A stretch of 64,000 bases of DNA from Vibrio pectenicida (GTDB taxonomy: Bacteria > Pseudomonadota > Gammaproteobacteria > Enterobacterales > Vibrionaceae). Positions 58,126-64,000 of this stretch are shown here, piece by piece. The stretch spans positions 2,480,001 to 2,544,000 of the forward strand of contig AP024889.1 of assembly GCA_024347015.1 (NCBI GenBank), read 5' to 3'. Positions within the stretch are counted from its first letter, which is position 1; every line of letters begins with the position of its first letter. The position numbers were made by a program, and so were the translations under genes. The notes under the pieces are model-generated. The model was not told the origin of the DNA. It ran no database searches and saw nothing but the letters and a program-made list of their open reading frames with translations.

Positions 58126-59226
58126 TTATTTATTCTTTGTTTTTACGTGGGCAATAATGCGAATGTCTGGGCCGATCTGCCTAATATTTTGAATATCCAA
58201 CTCAACAACATCCTCCATCGACTGTAAACCAAGCGCGCCAAGCAAACCTCGACCATCACTACCCATTATTTTAGGGGACAAATACAGTACCAATTCATCA
58301 ACCAAACCTTGTTTGATTAGGCTACTGGCGAGAGTCGAACCAGCCTCTACCCAAAGATGATTAATACCAAAGTTTGACGCTAAATCAGCAAAGGTTGTTT
58401 TTAAATCAATTAGGCCTGAGTTAGTCAATTGAGGCTGAATATCTCCTTGGTCAGAAACCACTATTCTCATACCTTCTGTCGAGAACAATTTAAGCTCAGG
58501 TGTGAGATTATTTTGCCGGTCCAAAATGACACGTTTAGGTTGACGTACCTCACACTCAGAAAGCTCATTTCTCACTGATTCTGGTAATTCTACCCAGCGA
58601 ACATTTAACGATGCATTATCGTCAATCACAGTTTTGCTAGTTGATAGAATTGCATCAGACTGAGCTCGATATCTTTGTACATCACTTCGAGCCTGAGTTG
58701 AAGTAATCCACTGACTTTGACCGTTAGACAAGGCTGTTTGTCCATCAAGACTCGCCGCCATTTTCAGTTGTACAAATGGAAGTCCTGTTTTCATCCTTTT
58801 AATAAAAGCTGGATTCAATGCTTGTGCATCACTTTCCAAAAGACCAACTTGTACTTCTATACCGGCTTCACGAAGCATCTTAATGCCGGCTACTTTGGGG
58901 TTAGGGTCTTCCATTGCACAGATAACTTTTGCTACTTTTGCTTGGATCAAAGCAGCTGCGCACGGAGGGGTCCTACCATAGTGAGAACAAGGCTCAAGAG
59001 TGACATACACAGTTGCGCCAGCGGCTTTATTTCCAGCCATTACCAATGCATTTACCTCAGCATGTGGCTCACCCGCACGATAGTGAAACCCCTCACCAAT
59101 AATATGATCATTAAGCGTAATGACACACCCAACATTCGGATTTGGTGGTGTCGTATAAATGCCGCCTTTTGCCAAAGTAATTGCACGCGACATCATTTGA
59201 AAATCTAGAGAAGAGAATTCAGACAT
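58126..59226 (-). CDS. ribD: Bifunctional riboflavin deaminase/reductase
   Basis: A 366-residue protein. The N-terminal deaminase (residues 1-145) has the zinc site HAEVNAL and LEPCSHYGRTPPC; the reductase follows from about residue 147 (PFVQLKMAASLDGQTALSNGQSQWITS, HLWVEAGSTLASSLIKQGLVDEL). It carries out two steps from the GTP cyclohydrolase product toward lumazine. It is 14 bp downstream of nrdR. Confidence 0.96.
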   Translation of the reverse strand: MSEFSSLDFQMMSRAITLAKGGIYTTPPNPNVGCVITLNDHIIGEGFHYRAGEPHAEVNALVMAGNKAAGATVYVTLEPCSHYGRTPPCAAALIQAKVAKVICAMEDPNPKVAGIKMLREAGIEVQVGLLESDAQALNPAFIKRMKTGLPFVQLKMAASLDGQTALSNGQSQWITSTQARSDVQRYRAQSDAILSTSKTVIDDNASLNVRWVELPESVRNELSECEVRQPKRVILDRQNNLTPELKLFSTEGMRIVVSDQGDIQPQLTNSGLIDLKTTFADLASNFGINHLWVEAGSTLASSLIKQGLVDELVLYLSPKIMGSDGRGLLGALGLQSMEDVVELDIQNIRQIGPDIRIIAHVKTKNK

Positions 59227-59240
59227 GGTAATGCTAACCG

Positions 59241-59690
59241 TTAATCTTCTAAACGAGCTATCTCTTCACCAAACTCTCGAATATCTTCGAAACTTCGGTA
59301 AACGGAAGCAAAACGAATATAAGCAACCTTATCGAGTTCTTTAAGTTGATCCATCACCAAATTACCAATCATTTCGCTTGGTACTTCTCGCTCACCAGTT
59401 GCTCGGAGCTGTGACTTGATCATACTAATAGAGAGTTCGACTGAATCTGCACTCACAGGACGCTTTTCTAGCGCACGCTGAAGCCCACCGACCATTTTAT
59501 CTTCATCGAATGGTTCACGGTTTCCATTTGATTTAATCACCCGAGGCATAACCAATTCCGCAGTTTCGAAAGTGGTAAAGCGCTCATTACAGGCCAAACA
59601 CTGCCTGCGACGACGAACTTGGTGACCATCCGCCACCAAACGAGAATCGATCACTTTGGTATCATTCTCTGCGCAAAAAGGACAATGCAT
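59241..59690 (-). CDS. nrdR: Transcriptional repressor NrdR
   Basis: A 149-residue protein: zinc ribbon with C3, C6, C31 and C34 (MHCPFC... [13 protein letters not shown]), then an ATP-cone ([28 protein letters not shown]). It represses ribonucleotide reductase genes when dATP is high. TGGAGGTGAT before the ATG at 59690 is an almost ideal ribosome binding site and excludes the longer frame. It heads the nrdR-ribD-ribE-ribB-ribH-nusB cluster. Confidence 0.96.
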   Translation of the reverse strand: MHCPFCAENDTKVIDSRLVADGHQVRRRRQCLACNERFTTFETAELVMPRVIKSNGNREPFDEDKMVGGLQRALEKRPVSADSVELSISMIKSQLRATGEREVPSEMIGNLVMDQLKELDKVAYIRFASVYRSFEDIREFGEEIARLED

Positions 59691-59803
59691 ATCACCTCCA
59701 TAATATACTGAAATAGCCTTTGGTTGACGACCGAAATACATCAACAAAGCTACTTTAATATATCGCTACTAGTGTAACGGATTTGCTAAAGCGAAGAAAA
59801 GCA

Positions 59804-59828
59804 AAAGGGGCGATATCGCCCCTTTTTT
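59804..59828. terminator. Terminator between proA and nrdR
   Basis: AAAGGGGCGAT and ATCGCCCCTTT form a continuous palindrome with T-runs both ways. It ends the proB-proA transcript. Confidence 0.85.
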
Positions 59829-59915
59829 CATCTCAAAGATGACTAAATCATTAGAATAAGCTAATGCTTCTTGCTAACCCTTGGCAAACTTGTTCAATAT
59901 TCACACAACAAAGAT

Positions 59916-61166
59916 TTAGCTACGAACTAAGTAATCTGCCTTTCCTACCCATTTATAACTAGTGAGTTCTTCAAGACCCATTGGACCACGTGCATGTAGT
60001 TTTTGTGTTGATACCGCAACCTCCGCCCCCAAACCAAATTGAGCGCCATCTGTAAAACGAGTCGATGCGTTGACATAGACTGCAGCTGAATCCACTGAGT
60101 TAATAAATCGCTCAGCATTTTCTAGGCTATTAGTCATAATAGCATCTGAATGACTAGCATTATGAACCCTCATATGCTCAATCGCTTCAGTAAGATCGTC
60201 AACGACTTTCACGCCTAAGGTATAATTCAACCATTCAGTATCAAAATCGCCTTCAGTACTGTTGCGGATATTTTCAGCACCGTCGAGCAATACCTTTGCT
60301 TGAGGCTCAGCAACAAAAGTTACTTTACTCTGTATTCGTTGTTTTAAATTGGAAAAAAACTCAGCAGCAACACTACGGTGAACTAACAATGTATCTAAGG
60401 CATTGCATGCAGATGGGCGCTGAATCTTGGCATTTTCGACCACATTTAATGATTTTTCCAAATCAGCACTATCATCAACAAAAATATGACTGATGCCAAA
60501 ACCACCAATAATGACAGGAATAGAGCTATTTTCTTTGCACATTTTATGTAGACCAGCACCACCTCGTGGAATAATCATGTCAACATAATCATCAAGTTTC
60601 AAAAGCTGAGACACTAACTCTCTATCTGGTTTTTCAATATATTGAACCGAAGCCGCTGGTAGCTTAGCCCTTTCAAGAGCTGATTGAATGACTTTAACCA
60701 GCTGCATATTGGAAAAAAACGTTTCTTTCCCACCACGGAGAATACTCGCATTACCTGTTTTCAGGCATAAGGAAGCAATATCAATAGTAACATTCGGACG
60801 TGCTTCATAAATAACACCAACAACCCCCAGCGGTACACGCCGGCGAGCCAAAGACATACCGTTTTCCAATACTTTACTGTCAATTTCACTTCCAACAGGG
60901 TCATCGAGTTTGATAACATTTCTGACATCATTTGCCATTGCAATTAACCGAGCTTCAGTGAGTAACAGACGATCTAGCAATGCATCTGTCATCCCCGACT
61001 CTCTACCAAGCTCAATATCTTTTGCATTTGCTGCTAGAATATCTTCACAATTGTCTTCTAGTTCATCAGCAATAAAAGCCAAAGCTTGATTCTTTTGTGT
61101 TGTTGATGCGTTGACTAGTTGAAATGCAGCTTGCTTTGCAGCTTCACCTATAGAAATCAGTTCCAC
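59916..61166 (-). CDS. proA: Gamma-glutamyl phosphate reductase
   Basis: A 416-residue enzyme, one residue shorter than E. coli ProA, if the GTG at 61166 (GTG-GAACTGATTTC, reading [14 protein letters not shown]) is the start; GAGG lies 8 nt before it. A longer ATG frame to 61229 would overlap proB. The family catalytic Cys is in [15 protein letters not shown], the nucleotide site in [27 protein letters not shown], and LIPRGG-type IPRGGAGLH follows. It reduces glutamyl 5-phosphate to the semialdehyde in proline synthesis. Confidence 0.94.
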   Translation of the reverse strand: MELISIGEAAKQAAFQLVNASTTQKNQALAFIADELEDNCEDILAANAKDIELGRESGMTDALLDRLLLTEARLIAMANDVRNVIKLDDPVGSEIDSKVLENGMSLARRRVPLGVVGVIYEARPNVTIDIASLCLKTGNASILRGGKETFFSNMQLVKVIQSALERAKLPAASVQYIEKPDRELVSQLLKLDDYVDMIIPRGGAGLHKMCKENSSIPVIIGGFGISHIFVDDSADLEKSLNVVENAKIQRPSACNALDTLLVHRSVAAEFFSNLKQRIQSKVTFVAEPQAKVLLDGAENIRNSTEGDFDTEWLNYTLGVKVVDDLTEAIEHMRVHNASHSDAIMTNSLENAERFINSVDSAAVYVNASTRFTDGAQFGLGAEVAVSTQKLHARGPMGLEELTSYKWVGKADYLVRS

Positions 61167-61179
61167 TCTTATTACCTCA

Positions 61180-62313
61180 TTATTCTTGAATAACGACCAT
61201 ATCATCTCGGTGCAATACTTCACTACCATAGTCGTAGCCCAAAATGCCTAAAATATCTTTACTGTGTTTGCCGATGATCCTAGTCATATCCTGACTAGAA
61301 TAACTCGAAATACCGCGAGCGATTAACACTCCCTTCTGGTCGATAATTCTAACCACCTCTCCGCGAGAAAATTCACCGATCACTCCAATCACACCTTTGG
61401 CTAATAGGCTGCTACCTCGAGACAAAACGGCTTTCATTGCTCCGTCGTCAATTACAATATCACCTGACGCAGCTGGCCCGGCTAAAATCCAGCGTTTACG
61501 ACTTTCCAAAGCCTCTTCAATAGGCAGAAAACGGGTGCCTTGCGGCTCAACACTAAGAGAGTCAAACACCACATTAGGTGCACTACCGGCAGCAATAATC
61601 ACCTCAATCCCAGCACGGCGAGCAATATCGGCGGCTTGCAGCTTGGTTGCCATTCCGCCAGTACCCAAGGTAGTCCCGCTATCACCCGCTATCTTTCGTA
61701 GCGTATCATCAATTGTTTTTACTTCTTTAATCAACTCAGCATTAGAATCTTTACGTGGGTCTGCTGTAAACAACCCCTTTTGATCTGTGAGCAATAAAAG
61801 CTTGTCAGCACTACATAAAATGCCAACAAGAGCGGAAAGATTATCATTATCTCCGACTTTGATTTCACTTGTCGCAACGGCATCATTTTCGTTTACGATA
61901 GGAACAATATCATTACTAACCAAAGCGTTAATAGTATCTCGAGCATTTAGAAAGCGTTCACGGTCTTCCAAATCAGCACGAGTTAACAGCATTTGACCAA
62001 TTTTGATGCCATAAATACCAAACAATGCTTCCCAAGTTTGGATAAGTTGACTTTGACCGACTGCGGCAAGAAGCTGCTTGTTCGCCATGGAGTTAGCTAG
62101 TGTGGGATAATCTAAGTGTTCTCGCCCAGCAGCTATAGCCCCTGAAGAAACCATTACGACAGAGTGACCTTGCTTTTTTAATTCTGAACATTGCCTTGCT
62201 AACTCTACCATGTGAGATCTATCTAGCGCCGATGTACCACCAGTTAATACACTGGTACCTAATTTAATAACAACGGTTTGACGACTCGCAACATGTGCGC
62301 ATTTTTGATTCAT
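61180..62313 (-). CDS. proB: Glutamate 5-kinase
   Basis: A 377-residue protein. The amino acid kinase domain spans about residues 12-265 ([75 protein letters not shown]), and a PUA domain follows (about 280-370). It phosphorylates glutamate, the feedback-inhibited first step of proline synthesis. It is 13 bp upstream of proA's GTG start in one operon. Confidence 0.96.
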   Translation of the reverse strand: MNQKCAHVASRQTVVIKLGTSVLTGGTSALDRSHMVELARQCSELKKQGHSVVMVSSGAIAAGREHLDYPTLANSMANKQLLAAVGQSQLIQTWEALFGIYGIKIGQMLLTRADLEDRERFLNARDTINALVSNDIVPIVNENDAVATSEIKVGDNDNLSALVGILCSADKLLLLTDQKGLFTADPRKDSNAELIKEVKTIDDTLRKIAGDSGTTLGTGGMATKLQAADIARRAGIEVIIAAGSAPNVVFDSLSVEPQGTRFLPIEEALESRKRWILAGPAASGDIVIDDGAMKAVLSRGSSLLAKGVIGVIGEFSRGEVVRIIDQKGVLIARGISSYSSQDMTRIIGKHSKDILGILGYDYGSEVLHRDDMVVIQE

Positions 62314-62449
62314 TGTCTATCTGCTATGAAAATTAAAATAGTCTATTCACTAGGGTCTGTTGTCCCTAGCTAAGCAATCAAGTTGATTGATCACTGCTAG
62401 TTGTTCTGAACATAGTGTTGTAACAATCAAAGCAGAAATTAACAAGCAG

Positions 62450-62475
62450 AAAAGGCGCTACTTAGCGCCTTTTTT
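62450..62475 (-). terminator. Terminator of crl
   Basis: AAAAGGCGCTA and TAGCGCCTTTT pair; on the minus strand the stem is followed by TTTTCTGC and on the plus strand by TTTTTT. Confidence 0.85.
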
Positions 62476-62502
62476 AATCTAAAAACATATTAAAAGATTT
62501 AT

Positions 62503-62892
62503 TTAAACAAATTCAGTAGATTCTTTATGAAAGTCAAGAGTCATACCAAATTGAGTAGCAAGAGTATCGATAAGCTTTTTATGAAAACCTTCTTGAGTAC
62601 GGTAGACTTCCGCAATTGCTTTTTTAGGTAGCTTCTCGTCCATCCAGTCTCCTTGGGCATCATATAAACCAATGCAATATTTTGCCTCGAATGCTTCCCC
62701 CTCTTGCTCTAGTTCTAACCACCACCCCCAAAACTCTCGTTCTTCTGGTGATTTCTTGTCATTAACGCACACAGAAAGACAATCGAACAAATATTTACCT
62801 TGTTCACATTGTGCCTCTCTTAGATAAGGGCCAATTGCTTTTAGCGTAGATAGTAAACGGTAATGGGTTGGATTTTTTGGCTGTTCAGACAT
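62503..62892 (-). CDS. crl: Sigma factor-binding protein Crl
   Basis: A 129-residue cytoplasmic protein. Conserved blocks are [46 protein letters not shown] and [31 protein letters not shown]. Crl binds sigma S and helps it join core RNA polymerase in stationary phase. It is found between proB and frsA as in other gammaproteobacteria. Confidence 0.94.
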   Translation of the reverse strand: MSEQPKNPTHYRLLSTLKAIGPYLREAQCEQGKYLFDCLSVCVNDKKSPEEREFWGWWLELEQEGEAFEAKYCIGLYDAQGDWMDEKLPKKAIAEVYRTQEGFHKKLIDTLATQFGMTLDFHKESTEFV

Positions 62893-62999
62893 AATGAATC
62901 TCCATATTCAATATCTGTTGTAATTATGATGAGCAAAAATCAGGACCACTTTGTTTGGGCATCGCCCATATATAAGTGTTGACTAATTTATGTATTTTG

Positions 63000-64000
63000 T
63001 CATCTAATTAACTCATCCTCCAACCATTTGATCGCCAAATCGAGGGATTGCTCATACCCCTGTGTAATTGTTTTTGCGCTGATTTTCTTTGCTTTTCCAT
63101 AGTCGCTAAATAATGCAACTAACTGATTATCACTATGGGGAGAGACAGGATCATTTTCTAAACTCATCGCTAAAATAGGAACTTTGGTTTTGCGACTCGA
63201 CAGTATGCCCTGAACTTTAAGCGACCAAGCCATGAGTTGTCCTGCTAAACTATTAATATCCACTGCATTTTTACCGAGACGAGAAGCCAGAACATCAAGG
63301 TACATCTTAGGCATTTTTTTCAATTTCTCTGGCGAGGAAAGAACATCATGAATTGGAGCTCCCAGACTGACACAAGCTTTCAGTTTGTCTTGCTCAACAA
63401 ATGAAAGCCTCACCATCGCATTGCCTCCAAAACGAAAACCTAACAAACCCACTCTATGATGATCCACCCATGGAATATGAAACAGTTCATTAAGAACAAC
63501 TTGATGTAAGCGAGAGGTATCTTCAGTCAATGACCAATGATTGTTATGTCCTATTGAAGGCATATCAACAGTCAACATCGCAATATTTTTTGCCGCTAGG
63601 TGATTTCGAAAAAGCTTCCAAAGATCCGTTTGTAGGCTATCCAATCCAGCACTGACCATGACAACAGGCTGCGGTTTGTCTGTACTAGTTAAATGTAAAT
63701 GAGCAATAATACGTTTATTTTGAAATGGAATTTCTAATTTTTTAACTATATATTGTGTTTTTTTGGCAGCTTCTGAATAAGCATTGCTAGCAAGAACCTG
63801 AGCTTGAGATGCTAAGTTGTCATTATTAAGATGAGGATAACCTGCAATACTAAAACACAAAGACGCATTAAATAACTCATCAGCAGCGTCTTCACCCTCA
63901 AGTTCATTAGAACGTTTGGTATGCAACATACCCAATTTAGTCCACTCGTAAGTCCAGTTCCCGCTATGATATCCCATCACAGTATCGAGCCATTCATCAT
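63000..64000 (-). CDS. frsA: FrsA-like alpha/beta hydrolase, 5' end beyond window
   Basis: At least 333 codons; the frame stays open to the right edge, where it reads DEWLDTVMGYHSGNW, matching the internal part of the roughly 415-residue FrsA (YafA), so the N-terminus is outside. The body has an alpha/beta-hydrolase layout: VVMVSAGLDSLQTD, TVDMPSIGHNNHW and GLLGFRFGGNAMVRL. In the last, the usual nucleophile Ser is replaced (G-F-R-F-G-G), a known peculiarity of FrsA. It has been reported to bind enzyme IIA-Glc and to have disputed pyruvate decarboxylase activity. It is next to crl as in E. coli. Confidence 0.9.
   Translation of the reverse strand, partial: DEWLDTVMGYHSGNWTYEWTKLGMLHTKRSNELEGEDAADELFNASLCFSIAGYPHLNNDNLASQAQVLASNAYSEAAKKTQYIVKKLEIPFQNKRIIAHLHLTSTDKPQPVVMVSAGLDSLQTDLWKLFRNHLAAKNIAMLTVDMPSIGHNNHWSLTEDTSRLHQVVLNELFHIPWVDHHRVGLLGFRFGGNAMVRLSFVEQDKLKACVSLGAPIHDVLSSPEKLKKMPKMYLDVLASRLGKNAVDINSLAGQLMAWSLKVQGILSSRKTKVPILAMSLENDPVSPHSDNQLVALFSDYGKAKKISAKTITQGYEQSLDLAIKWLEDELIR

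Noticed and set aside
59916..61229. ATG-initiated longer ProA
   Set aside because: It would overlap proB by 50 bases and add residues without family similarity; the GTG start at 61166 has a ribosome binding site and gives the usual length.

Overview
The window looks like a piece of the large chromosome of a Vibrio or close Vibrionaceae relative. This is inferred from gene content, gene order and protein character; no single-copy marker was compared with a database. It joins a variable left third (about 1-13 kb) to a long, well-conserved housekeeping block (about 13-64 kb) whose order (rpmE2-rpmJ2, trmO-proS, yafJ, gmhA/fadE, dnaQ/rnhA, gloB, mltD, glnB, tilS, accA, dnaE, the lpx/bam/dxr cluster, frr-pyrH, tsf-rpsB, map-glnD, the rib/nusB/thiL cluster, proA-proB, crl, frsA) is the usual gammaproteobacterial/Vibrio order.

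Left variable part. Positions 1-4.6 kb hold the start of a LysR regulator, a periplasmic metallo-beta-lactamase-fold protein with an altered metal motif, a GNAT acetyltransferase, a short-chain dehydrogenase and its likely LysR regulator (the two share a matching 22-bp operator), and a metallophosphoesterase. From 4.6 to 11.4 kb the DNA is AT-rich and sparsely coding and looks like an accessory island. It contains a 63-codon gene whose first 15 residues read like the double-glycine leader of class II microcins. It also contains a secreted trypsin-like protease carrying a C-terminal domain that resembles CheD/CNF1 glutamine deamidases, an orphan exported protein, a stand-alone autoinducer-binding domain protein, and a broken LuxR-type regulator with a palindrome upstream. 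Three related short repeats divide the island. An AbgT-type transporter follows.

Housekeeping part. rpmE2-rpmJ2 sit behind a clear Zur box (zinc-sparing ribosomal proteins). trmO and proS modify and charge tRNA. gmhA (heptose for LPS) and fadE (beta-oxidation, with a FadR-like site) diverge. DnaQ and RNase HI diverge. The minus-strand run from uppS to tilS makes undecaprenyl and phospholipid precursors, isoprenoid precursors, lipid A, the outer-membrane assembly machine (BamA, Skp, RseP), fatty acid precursors (FabZ, AccA), DNA polymerase III alpha and RNase HII. Terminator-like hairpins inside this run suggest several transcripts. Translation factors (frr, tsf, rpsB), UMP kinase, nitrogen sensors (glnD here, its target glnB at 27.5 kb), riboflavin synthesis with nusB/thiL/pgpA behind nrdR, proline synthesis (proB-proA), and the sigma-S helper crl next to frsA complete the window.
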